Source: Paenibacillus oryzae (GTDB taxonomy: Bacteria; Bacillota; Bacilli; Paenibacillales; Paenibacillaceae). From it: 64,000 bases of DNA. The stretch spans positions 1-64,000 of the forward strand of contig NZ_LYPA01000023.1 of assembly GCF_001675045.1 (NCBI RefSeq). Direction: 5' to 3'. Of this stretch, positions 41,253 to 49,386 are shown piece by piece. The position numbers and the translations under genes are program-made. The notes beneath the pieces are model-generated. The model saw only the letters and a list, made by a program, of their open reading frames with translations. It ran no database searches and was not told the DNA's origin. The number at the start of each line of letters is the position of its first letter. Position 1 is the first letter of the stretch.

Positions 41253-41386
41253 CGTTGGTCATCCCCCTGTTTGCCTAAAAAGATGTAAGGCGCTTCCTTA
41301 AAAAACAACTATCCAGAAACAATTAGCCTCAAAAACAACTATTTTGATTATTCATAGTTATTTAGTAGGATTAATAAGATAAACCA

Positions 41387-41415
41387 ATAGTAGTATAGCA
41401 GGGAAGGTATGTCAA
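41387..41415 (-). promoter_or_regulatory. Promoter of the peptide ABC operon
   Basis: Minus strand TTGACA (41410-41415), 17 bp, TACTAT (41387-41392). Between it and the gene lie two copies of AAAAACAACTAT within 50 bp, possible sites for a regulator. Confidence 0.65.
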
Positions 41416-41937
41416 TGACTTAAATTTCCTGTTAACGCTTACTAGAAAAATGTTTAGTTTCTCTTCATAGGAGTAGCCACAATGTTTGCCTTTGCAGGGG
41501 CCGGATAGAACGGCACACGTCGTCTTTGTCGAGTATCAGAGACGGACGCTAGCCCCATGTTACGGACATCCATGACCTTTAAAACCCCGTTTTGATGCGA
41601 TGTCCATTTCTAAAGGTCATGCATGACCGTAAAAGCTTATATTCATCCCCAAAACGCGACTTTTGAGCGTCTAAAGGACGTCGGCGACCGTTATGCAAAG
41701 CCCATGTATCCATTTGGGGCTCTAGCGGTCATCGGTGACCGGCAGGAGGGCATGAGGCAGATATCGAAGTCCACAACTATTCAGAGAATCCTTATGGCGA
41801 AACATAAGCAGAGTACTCCCTTCTGCCCCAATGATGGCAAAAAGAGAGTACTCTGCAAATAATCGTTATCGTCCCGGAAGTTAATTCTCATCCTAAATCT
41901 ATTCGGCTGAATATTTTCGACTGAATCTATTCCGCCT
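41416..41937. other. Intergenic region with several inverted repeats
   Basis: 522 bp without a convincing gene. It has GCAGAGTACTC / GAGTACTCTGC (41808-41856, perfect 11-bp stem, 27-nt loop), a CATGACCTTTA / TAAAGGTCATG pair (41571-41623) and a GGTCATGCATGACC palindrome. A 79-codon plus-strand frame (41623-41862) lacks a ribosome binding site. Probably a repeat-derived spacer. Confidence 0.5.
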
Positions 41938-43284
41938 CTAAATCGCCGCTTTCCCCTTCCGCAGCTCCTCTTGCAGACTAGCAATGTCCAGCTTGCCAGG
42001 CGTCACTCCGTTTTTGACTGAAAGCGCTGCTGCCGTACCCGCAGCTTGCCCCGTTGCCATACAGCTTGGCGTTAGCCTGGTTGTTGCCAGCGCTTCATGA
42101 GATGTGGAGATGCATCTGCCCGCCGCAAGCAAATTGGGCACGTTCATCGACAGCAGACAGCCGTAGGGAATATCATACGCTCCGTCGCCGGATATAAAGG
42201 AGGCGGTAACGCCTTTACCTGATGGATCATGGATATCAATGGGGTAGCCGCTGCGGGCAATGACATCGCCAAACTTTCGGCCTTGCACAACATCATCCTT
42301 GGTCAGCAAATAATGACCCACAATGCGCCGGGATTCGCGAATGCCGATTTGAGGCGCTACTGCCGAAATAGATGCCCGCTGAAAGCCGGGCACATCGCGT
42401 TGAAGGAACTCCGCCATCATCAGCACCTGCTTGCGTCCCTCCTGCTCCGCCAGCGTCAGGTCTTCAGCGCTGGTGGCATCCAGCCCCTGCACGCGAGTGC
42501 AGTTGATCAGCACCTCGTCATCCGCCGGCCCGGCGAAAAACAACACCTGGTCGCGGTTAATCGGCACGCCGGATTTCCTCCAGTGGCTGTAGAAGCCGCT
42601 CACTCCCGTCAGAGGCAAATGCTCCAGCTCCGCAATCGGCGTTTTGCTGTAAAATTCCTCCGGGTGCTGAAGCATATACGCCTTGATCTGAGCTAGATCC
42701 ACGCCGCGCATCCGAAATTTCATCGTCATTGGCTGGGACTGATTGTCGCCATCCCGTCCCTGAAGCGTTTCCGCGCCACTAAGCTTGGCAACATCTGCAT
42801 CGCCGCTAGTATCCACAAATACGGCGCCTCTCACCAGCGTCCGTCCCGATTTGTTGGTCACATAAACGCCTTCGATAACGCCATCGCTAACCGCAACATC
42901 ATCCACAAAGCTGTGCAGAAGAAGCGTAACGCCCGCCTCGCGCAGCATATCCGCCGCTACTACCTGATAAATTTCAGGATGATAAGGCGTCAGAGTGCGA
43001 ACAAAACCGACGGTATCCCTTAAATGCCCCGGCGACCCGCCCCGCTCCTGCAATCGGTCAACAATCTCCTGGGCGATGCCTTTAATGACCTGCTCCCCGC
43101 TATCGGTATGGAAGGTCATCCACGGATAAACCATCGCCGCCGTGGACATGCCTCCAACAAAGCCGTAACGCTCGATCAGCACCGTTTTGACGCCTTGCCG
43201 GCCTGAAGCAATCGCTGCCGCGATTCCAGCCGGCCCGCCGCCTACGACAACAACATCGGCTTCTATTTTGTTCTGCATAACCAC
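41938..43284 (-). CDS. FAD-dependent oxidoreductase
   Basis: 448 residues. The N-terminal dinucleotide fold DVVVVGGGPAGIAAAIASGR (GxGxxG), then ERYGFVGGMSTAAMVYPWMT, internal VFVDTSGDADVAKLSG and the terminal LLAAGRCISTSHEALATTRL, MATGQAAGTAAAL belong to the FAD_oxidored family. These act on sugars, polyols or other small molecules, and often sit with sugar ABC operons, as here. Cytoplasmic. Ribosome binding site AAAGGAATG. Confidence 0.85.
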   Translation of the reverse strand: MVMQNKIEADVVVVGGGPAGIAAAIASGRQGVKTVLIERYGFVGGMSTAAMVYPWMTFHTDSGEQVIKGIAQEIVDRLQERGGSPGHLRDTVGFVRTLTPYHPEIYQVVAADMLREAGVTLLLHSFVDDVAVSDGVIEGVYVTNKSGRTLVRGAVFVDTSGDADVAKLSGAETLQGRDGDNQSQPMTMKFRMRGVDLAQIKAYMLQHPEEFYSKTPIAELEHLPLTGVSGFYSHWRKSGVPINRDQVLFFAGPADDEVLINCTRVQGLDATSAEDLTLAEQEGRKQVLMMAEFLQRDVPGFQRASISAVAPQIGIRESRRIVGHYLLTKDDVVQGRKFGDVIARSGYPIDIHDPSGKGVTASFISGDGAYDIPYGCLLSMNVPNLLAAGRCISTSHEALATTRLTPSCMATGQAAGTAAALSVKNGVTPGKLDIASLQEELRKGKAAI

Positions 43285-43307
43285 ATTCCTTTCTTCGTCG
43301 GCATGAT

Positions 43308-43421
43308 TTTTTCTACATCATGCATCGCGACGTTTTCAACAGCTGCTCTATCCTCATCCCATGTTGCCCAACGTTTTCAACAGCAGCTCTATCCTCAACT
43401 CATGTTGCGCGACGTTTTCCA
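43308..43421. repeat. Three imperfect direct repeats of about 50 bp
   Basis: Units run CATGCATCGCGACGTTTTCA, CATGTTGCCCAACGTTTTCA and CATGTTGCGCGACGTTTTCC with AACAGC.GCTCTATCCTCA between them. They lie between the FAD gene and the sugar permease gene, in the operon direction. Confidence 0.75.
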
Positions 43422-43489
43422 AAAGCCCGTCCCTAATCAAGCACTTTTCGCTATGTTATTCGCTATCTATCTCTTCATTTCTGCCCTTG

Positions 43490-44344
43490 CTACTCCTTCA
43501 ATCCCGTCATCGCTACCCCTTCAATAAACCGCTTTTGCGCCATGAAGAACACAAGCAGCAGCGGTACAGTCGCCATAACGGTTGCGCTCATCAGATAATG
43601 CCAGGACGTGCCAACCTCGTCGGTGAACAGCGACAGGCCCAGCGGCAGCGTCATCAGCTCGCGAGTATTAATGAAAATAAGCGGATCAAAAAACTCGTTC
43701 CATACCGTCACAAAAGTAAAAATCGTCAGCGTCGCCATGCCCGGCTTGGCAATCGGCAGCATAATCTGCCAATAGATGCGGAATCGGTTGCAGCCGTCGA
43801 TCATCGCCGCTTCCTCCAGCTCCGTTGGCACGGTTATAAAAAACTGCCTCATTACAAAGATGCCGAATACGCCGCCCGCTCCGAATATCGGCAGCAGAAT
43901 TAGCGGCAGATGCGTGTCGATCCAGTTCAGATCGCGCATAAACAGAAACATCGGAATTGCGGTTACTTCATGCGGAATCATCATGGCGCTAAGCAGCACC
44001 AGAAACACAACGTTGCGGCCCCAAAACGGAATTTTGGCAAATGCATATCCCGCAAGCGAAGCAAAAAAGACAGTACCCACGACGACAACAAGAGAAATAT
44101 AAACGCTGTTGAAATAAAACCGTTCAAACGGAATCAGCGAAAACACATCTACATAGTTCTCCCACTTGAACGTGGAAGGGAATAGCTGAGGCGGATACGT
44201 AAAAATAGCCTGCGGCTCCTTGAAGGAGGTGGACAGCATCCACAAAAACGGCACCAGCATCACCAGCGAAATAGCCGTTAACGCGGCATATACGCCCGCC
44301 GCCGACAGCGCCTTGCGAGCGCGGAAATCAGGTGTCGCTTTCAT
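43490..44344 (-). CDS. Carbohydrate ABC permease (MalG type)
   Basis: 284 residues. LVPFLWMLSTSFKEPQAIFT, the EAA loop ELEEAAMIDGCNRFRIYWQI and IMLPIAKPGMATLTIF are typical of MalG-like permeases. Six membrane segments. Its ATG lies 17 bp inside the end of the MalF-type gene, so the two are coupled. Transports an unknown sugar. Confidence 0.88.
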   Translation of the reverse strand: MKATPDFRARKALSAAGVYAALTAISLVMLVPFLWMLSTSFKEPQAIFTYPPQLFPSTFKWENYVDVFSLIPFERFYFNSVYISLVVVVGTVFFASLAGYAFAKIPFWGRNVVFLVLLSAMMIPHEVTAIPMFLFMRDLNWIDTHLPLILLPIFGAGGVFGIFVMRQFFITVPTELEEAAMIDGCNRFRIYWQIMLPIAKPGMATLTIFTFVTVWNEFFDPLIFINTRELMTLPLGLSLFTDEVGTSWHYLMSATVMATVPLLLVFFMAQKRFIEGVAMTGLKE

Positions 44345-45242
44345 TGAATACCCACCTCTTTCTAAGCTGCCATTGCAGCAGAGTCAATACAAGCACAACA
44401 AAGAACAGAACAAACGCCAGCGCCGAGGCGTATCCCATCTGGAACAGCTTGAACGCTTTTTCCCATATATAGTACACAAGCACTTTTGTACTGTTGCTCG
44501 GCCCGCCCTGGGTCATGACGTAAATTTGTCCAAATACCTTCAAGGAGCCGATTACGGTCATAACAACAGTCAGAAATACCGTTGGCGTAATCATTGGCAA
44601 GGTAACGTTGAAAAAGCTTTTTGTTTTTCCCGCTCCGTCCAGCATGGCTGCTTCGTAGAGTGAACGAGGAACCTGCTGAAGCGCCGCTATAAAAAGCACC
44701 ATGTTCAAACCTACGTTTTTGAGCACGCTGGTAATAATAACGGCCGGCATCGCCAGCTTTTCATTGTAAAGCCAGGCTGGCCCTTCAATGTTAAACATCA
44801 GCAGCAGCTGATTGATCAGCCCGGAATCCGTCGCAAACATGTACTTCCAGACGATCGACCATACGATAAGGGAGGTCATGACGGGCACAAAAATCGCCGT
44901 GCGGAAAAATCCGATTCCCTTCATGCTTTTGGATAATAGCAGCGCCAGCATCAAAGCCAGCACAATGTTAAACGGCACCAATCCCGCTGTAAAATAAAAC
45001 GTATTCCCGAATACCTTCCAAAACACTTCATCTGTCGCAATATTCCGATAATTTTCCAACCCAACAAAGCTGTGCTCGCCCAGCAGCGGCCAGTCCATAA
45101 AGCTCATATACAACGCTTTTCCCATCGGGAACAATAACAGCAGCGTAAATCCCAGCACCATCGGCGATATGAATAACCAGCCCGTCAGTTGCGCTTCCCG
45201 GGCAAGCGGTCCGCCCCTGCGTTTTTTGCCACTTTTCTTCAC
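44328..45242 (-). CDS. Carbohydrate ABC permease (MalF type)
   Basis: 304 residues. GWLFISPMVLGFTLLLLFPM, then LVPFNIVLALMLALLLS and the EAA loop SLYEAAMLDGAGKTKSFFNV, with a C-terminal FYYLWEKAF-like (YYIWEKAFKLFQMGYAS). Six membrane segments and MalG-type partner downstream. No cognate ATPase gene is in the operon, which is usual where MsmK-type ATPases are shared. Confidence 0.88.
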   Translation of the reverse strand: MKKSGKKRRGGPLAREAQLTGWLFISPMVLGFTLLLLFPMGKALYMSFMDWPLLGEHSFVGLENYRNIATDEVFWKVFGNTFYFTAGLVPFNIVLALMLALLLSKSMKGIGFFRTAIFVPVMTSLIVWSIVWKYMFATDSGLINQLLLMFNIEGPAWLYNEKLAMPAVIITSVLKNVGLNMVLFIAALQQVPRSLYEAAMLDGAGKTKSFFNVTLPMITPTVFLTVVMTVIGSLKVFGQIYVMTQGGPSNSTKVLVYYIWEKAFKLFQMGYASALAFVLFFVVLVLTLLQWQLRKRWVFNESDT

Positions 45243-45258
45243 TCCGCTTTCACCGCCT

Positions 45259-45951
45259 CTAGCTCAATCTGTCTATTGCATTTCGGAAGCCGCTGACCGC
45301 TCTGCGCAGCTCATCCTCTGACTTGCCTGTAACAATAGCTCCTAGCAAAATAACACTGATTCCGGCATCATGCAGCACCGGCACGTCTCCTTCTACCAAC
45401 TTGCGCTGCGATGGCAAGACGATCGGCAGGCCGGAATGCCTTGCCAAATATCTATAGTTAAGCACATCGGCAAAGCTGAGCGGCGTGCCGTATTCATTAC
45501 CCGGCACAATGGAGGTTTCCAGAGCCGCAAACCCGAAATCGGCAGCGCCCTTCACCCGGTCAAAATCGTACGTATCATTAATTGCGAAGGTACGGTCCAG
45601 CCCATTATTCTCCAGCATGAATGAAGGCAGATGATGAGCATAGATGGAATAAAAGTCGAAGCCGATTGGCGCCAAACGCTCTATTTCCTCCCGCGAAACA
45701 CCCTCCAGACTGCCGGACGGCACAACGCCAAACGGACCGTCGAACTTCTCTCTAATGCTGCGGAAAACCTCTTCATATTGGTTTAACGGTCCAAAATGAT
45801 TGCCGCTCGCCCGATGCCCTACATTAAAATGGACCTTCAACCCGTCCGCGCCTTCCTCCAGCGCCGCTTGCGCCAGCTTGGCGTCATTGGCAGGCAGGCT
45901 GATAAGCAAACTCAGCTTTTTCCGTTTCAATTGCTCCTTTAACTTCCCCAT
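45259..45951 (-). CDS. TIM-barrel protein of unknown function in sugar operon
   Basis: 230 residues. SLLISLPANDAKLAQAALEE, GADGLKVHFNVGHRASGNHF, FDFYSIYAHHLPSF and the late ISVILLGAIVTGKSEDELR fit a (beta/alpha)8 barrel, with an alternating strand/helix layout and a C-terminal phosphate-binding-like segment (LLGAIVTG). It resembles in outline NanE-type epimerases or phosphate-binding TIM barrels, but no catalytic motif is recognised. Its place between the binding protein and permeases suggests a role in using the imported sugar. Confidence 0.6.
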   Translation of the reverse strand: MGKLKEQLKRKKLSLLISLPANDAKLAQAALEEGADGLKVHFNVGHRASGNHFGPLNQYEEVFRSIREKFDGPFGVVPSGSLEGVSREEIERLAPIGFDFYSIYAHHLPSFMLENNGLDRTFAINDTYDFDRVKGAADFGFAALETSIVPGNEYGTPLSFADVLNYRYLARHSGLPIVLPSQRKLVEGDVPVLHDAGISVILLGAIVTGKSEDELRRAVSGFRNAIDRLS

Positions 45952-46198
45952 GTCGATATTCGCTCCTTCAAGCTTGCTTGAACTTGAAGCCGAGGATACC
46001 GGATGCGCCGCTCCTTCTAGGCCACCGATTCGGCCCGGTACGTCTGACTAGCGCTCACACACACGCCTGACGACTTTTGGCAATTCGGCCGCGCCGCCAG
46101 CAAGCTGCTCTTCCAACGTGCCAAGCTGCTGTGTCCCTAACGTCGATCGGCTTTTGACTCTTGGCACAACCGGCATCCTCTTGCTCCATGCTCTTTTC
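45952..46198. other. Intergenic spacer, 247 bp
   Basis: No gene recognised. Contains GC-rich direct and inverted short repeats (CAAGCTGCTC / CAAGCTGCTG, TTGAACTTGAA). No terminator with a T run was seen, so transcription probably reads through to the TIM-barrel gene. Confidence 0.4.
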
Positions 46199-47509
46199 CT
46201 ATTTCAAAATAGCGTCTACGTCGGATTGCATTTTCGCCAGGTTTTCTGCTGCGGTGCCCGATTTGCCGAACAGGCGGTCAAAGCCTTGCAGAATCGCGTT
46301 GTCGATGTCCTGCCAACGGATATGGCCCGGAATGATGCGAGCTTTTGGCATTTCGTCGATCACGGCTTGCATAATATGCTCCACCGGCGGATTGTTTGGC
46401 TGCTTCAGGAACGAATCTGAGTTCAGCACGGAAGTGCGCGGCGGTACAAAATAAGTCGCAGTTGCTTCAATACCGGACTGGCTGGCAAAATATTTGAGCA
46501 GCTTTTTCGCCTCTTCCGGATGCTTGCTATCCTTAAACAGCGTATAGCCCGCTTGTCCAAGCATGGACACGCTGCCTTGGCTGCCCGCAGGCATTGGAGC
46601 GATGCTCCACTCAAAATTCGTTATTTCGCGCGCCTTGGATACATAGCTGTAATTGTCAAAGAACATGCCTACATTGCCTGCGTCAAAGCTTACTTGCTCA
46701 CCCGCTTTAGGATGGGATTGATCCTCAAACATCATCCGGCTCAGCATGTCCATTGTTTCAATGCCGTATTGGTCGTTCCATGTAAAGGCCGTCATATCCT
46801 GGCTAAACGGGCCGCTTCCGTTCGACCAGGAGTAGGAGGACAGAATAGCCCACGTTTTCCAGTCACGGAAGAAGTTTGCTCCGTATACGCGGTTTTGAGC
46901 ATTGTTGTTCGCAATCGCTTTAGCCGATTCCTCGAATTTGGCCCAGGTCCAGCTTCCTTCGGTTGCAAGCGTGTTGGGATCAGTCAAACCAGCTTGGTCA
47001 AACAAGGTTTTGTTATAAAACATAACGACAGGCGGTGTTGAAAAAGGCAGTCCAAGCAGCTGATCGCCATCGCGGAACAGATCAAGCGTGCTCGGGATGT
47101 AGTCGTCCAGCTTGAATGACGCATCGTCTTTGAATTCGGAGACATCGGCCAAAATGCCGTTATCCTTGAACTGCGGAATCATCCGCTCCGATACCCATGC
47201 GATGTCAGGAAGCGATTTGCCGGCGGCTAGCACCGAAATTTTTTGCTGGTACTCCGTAAACGGAACGGATTCCATTTTGACCTTAATGCCGGGATTTTCA
47301 GTTTGGAAGCCTTCAATAAGCTTGTTGTATACATCCATATGCCCTTGATTGCCCCACATCAAAAACTTCAATTCCACATCCGCTAGCTGCTCGGTACCTC
47401 CGTTTGTTGCGGTGCCGTCCGTTTTTTTTGTGTCTGTGCCCTGGCTGCTGCAGCCCATTACCATACCCAGCAGTAAAACCGAGGTTAGAGCCAATCCTGC
47501 CTTCTTCAT
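46199..47509 (-). CDS. Carbohydrate ABC solute-binding lipoprotein (SBP family 1)
   Basis: About 436 residues from MKKAGLALTSVLLLGMVMGC (lipobox VMGC). ELKFLMWGNQGHMDVYNKLI, FQTENPGIKVKMESVPFTEY and LPDIAWVSERMIPQFKDNGI are the usual starts; FYNKTLFDQAGLTDPNTLAT is the family motif. Binds a sugar or oligosaccharide outside the cell and serves the MalF/MalG pair. First gene of the operon that ends with the FAD gene. Confidence 0.88.
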   Translation of the reverse strand: MKKAGLALTSVLLLGMVMGCSSQGTDTKKTDGTATNGGTEQLADVELKFLMWGNQGHMDVYNKLIEGFQTENPGIKVKMESVPFTEYQQKISVLAAGKSLPDIAWVSERMIPQFKDNGILADVSEFKDDASFKLDDYIPSTLDLFRDGDQLLGLPFSTPPVVMFYNKTLFDQAGLTDPNTLATEGSWTWAKFEESAKAIANNNAQNRVYGANFFRDWKTWAILSSYSWSNGSGPFSQDMTAFTWNDQYGIETMDMLSRMMFEDQSHPKAGEQVSFDAGNVGMFFDNYSYVSKAREITNFEWSIAPMPAGSQGSVSMLGQAGYTLFKDSKHPEEAKKLLKYFASQSGIEATATYFVPPRTSVLNSDSFLKQPNNPPVEHIMQAVIDEMPKARIIPGHIRWQDIDNAILQGFDRLFGKSGTAAENLAKMQSDVDAILK

Positions 47510-47699
47510 CCAAATCCCCCTTATCAACATTTAATTGTGATGACTACCCCAGTATAACGAAGGGGAATACCTCTCTAAAATCACTTACATTACAGAAAAG
47601 GTTCGATTTCTTTATCTATTTGTCAGATAACCTGACTAATACTTACCTTTCGATGTCCGAATTATGATATTTATTTTTATATATTCTTTTATCGCTCTA

Positions 47700-47995
47700 T
47701 CGTTATGTCCTTCCATGGCTGTTGTTCTTCTGTTGTTGTGTTGTTGTTGTGTTGTTGTTGTGTTGTTGTTGTGTTGTTCTTCTTTTGTTCTTCTGTTTTT
47801 GTTGTGTTGTTCTTATCTTGTTCCTCTTTTGTGCTTCTTTTGTGCTTCTTTTGTTCTTCTTTTATCCTTCTGTTTTTGTTGTGTTGTTCTTCCCTTGTTC
47901 CTCTTTTGTTCTTCTTTTGTTGTTCTTTTGTTGTTCTTTTGTTGTTCTTTTGTTGTTCTGTTGTTGTTCTTTTGTTGTTCTGTTGTTGTTGTGCG
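47700..47995. repeat. GTT-rich low-complexity tract
   Basis: About 290 bp of GTTGTT, TTCTTTTGTTGTTCTT and TTGTGTTGTT repeats. It is pyrimidine-rich on one strand, likely variable in length, and codes only for runs of Cys, Val, Phe and Leu in plus-strand frames. No gene. Confidence 0.8.
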
Positions 47996-47996
47996 G

Positions 47997-48174
47997 TTTG
48001 TACGATTATTCATACAAAATCTGGTGGATAGTGGGCAGTTCAGCCGATTTGTACGATGAATCATACAAAATCACTAGTAGAAGCAAAGGTTCAGCTCTGT
48101 TTTGTATGAAATTTCATACAACAGGCCTCCAATTACCTAAAACCCGCCGTGCTTTGTACGATATTTCATACAAA
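47997..48174. repeat. Four 22-bp palindromes phased at about 52 bp
   Basis: TTTGTAYGA-nnnn-TCRTACAAA at 47997-48018, 48048-48069, 48101-48122 and 48153-48174; the third is the most nearly perfect (TTGTATGAAATTTCATACAA). Start-to-start distances are 51, 53 and 52 bp, close to five helical turns. They look like operator sites for a dimeric regulator. Confidence 0.7.
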
Positions 48175-48236
48175 CGCTCCAATCCACCCTAATACCGCCC
48201 CCTAATTACGCTACGATTATGCTCCCGGTCCACATC

Positions 48237-48524
48237 CTGATTCTGCCCACGAACACTGTCACGCTCCGAGCACTCTCCTCATCACAACCCTAATCACGCC
48301 CCCGCTCCCAAGCCCTCTCCTGATTCTACCCACGAGCACTATCACACTCCGAGCCCTCTCCTCATTCTACCCACGAACACTATCACACTCCGAGCCCTCT
48401 CCTGATTCTACCCACGAGCACTATCACACTCCGAGCCCTCTCCTCATTCTACCCACGAAGACTATCACGCTCCGAGCCCTCCCCTGATTCTACCCACGAG
48501 CACTATCACGCGCCGAGCCTCCCT
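48237..48524. repeat. Tandem repeat, 41-bp unit, about seven copies
   Basis: Five clean copies start at 48320, 48361, 48402, 48443 and 48484 with CTGATTCTACCCACGAGCAC or CTCATTCTACCCACGAAC in turn; two degenerate copies precede them at 48237 and 48278. The copies alternate in two versions (ctGatt and ctCatt). No gene. Lies in front of the response regulator's end. Confidence 0.85.
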
Positions 48525-48618
48525 GTTCCGGCCCGTTATCACGTTCCCGCCCCGCTCTAATTCAAATCTCTATCCAAGTCCTGGCCCGATCCCCGCTTAA
48601 GCTTTAAGCCCCTCACCC

Positions 48619-49386
48619 TCACTCACTCGGGCTAAACTGGTTTCGATACTCGCCGGCTGTCATGCCGCATTGCTGCTTGAACACCAGCATAAAATGCTTC
48701 GGGCTTTGATGCCCCGACAGACGAGCTACATCATAGATTTTGAGCTGTGTGTGGCTAAGCAGCCATTTGGCCCGCTCCATACGGGCTTCGGAGACGTAGT
48801 CGGAATAGTTGCTGCCCGTTTCTCCCTTAAACAGCTGGCTCAAATACGTCGCATTCAGGCTGACCTGGGAAGCAACCGTCTGCAGCCGCAAATCGCCGTC
48901 AATATGCAGCTTCACGTATTCCTTAACGTCACGAATAATTTTTCGGGCATCGCCGCTATCCTCCATCTGCGGGGAATCCGGCGCACCCATCGGCGTAGAT
49001 ACCCCATATCGCTTGTCCAGCATCATTTTGGCCCTCTCCAGCACCGAAACCAGCTCATGCCGTTCAATCGGCTTTAGCAAATATTGAAGCACCCCGTGCC
49101 TAATCGCTCTCTGGGCATATTCAAACTCACCATAGCCGCTCAAAATAATAACCAGAAGCTCGGGATACATCTGCTTGACCTTTTCCAGCAGCGTTAAACC
49201 GTCCATTTCCCTCATGCGAATATCTGTAATCATCAGGTCCGGTACCTCGGACTTCAGGTAGCTGAGCGCCTCCCTTCCGCTCGCCATTTCCCCCGTCACC
49301 TCGAACGAAGGGGCCGATTGGCGTATCAGCTCGCGCAGCCCCTGGCGTATCACCATTTCATCCTCAACAAGCAGCACCTTATACAT
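48619..49386 (-). CDS. Response regulator, AraC-type output (YesN family)
   Basis: About 255 residues from MYKVLLVEDEMVIRQGLREL. Receiver domain: ED pair at residues 8-9, phospho-acceptor in MITDIRMREMDG, Lys in YLLKPI. After a linker the AraC helix-turn-helix domain: LQTVASQVSLNATYLSQLFK and the second part ARLSGHQSPKHFMLVFKQQ. ATG at 49386 overlaps the kinase stop and has AAGGGG at 9 nt. With the kinase it probably controls the sugar ABC operon 1.1 kb away. Confidence 0.88.
   Translation of the reverse strand: MYKVLLVEDEMVIRQGLRELIRQSAPSFEVTGEMASGREALSYLKSEVPDLMITDIRMREMDGLTLLEKVKQMYPELLVIILSGYGEFEYAQRAIRHGVLQYLLKPIERHELVSVLERAKMMLDKRYGVSTPMGAPDSPQMEDSGDARKIIRDVKEYVKLHIDGDLRLQTVASQVSLNATYLSQLFKGETGSNYSDYVSEARMERAKWLLSHTQLKIYDVARLSGHQSPKHFMLVFKQQCGMTAGEYRNQFSPSE

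Noticed and set aside
41623..41862. 79-codon plus-strand gene
   Set aside because: No ribosome binding site and it lies across several inverted repeats; looks like a chance frame in repeat-derived spacer.
47664..48192. Plus-strand frames rich in Cys, Val and Leu
   Set aside because: They come from the GTT-rich tract and the palindromes; no start signal and no protein-like composition.
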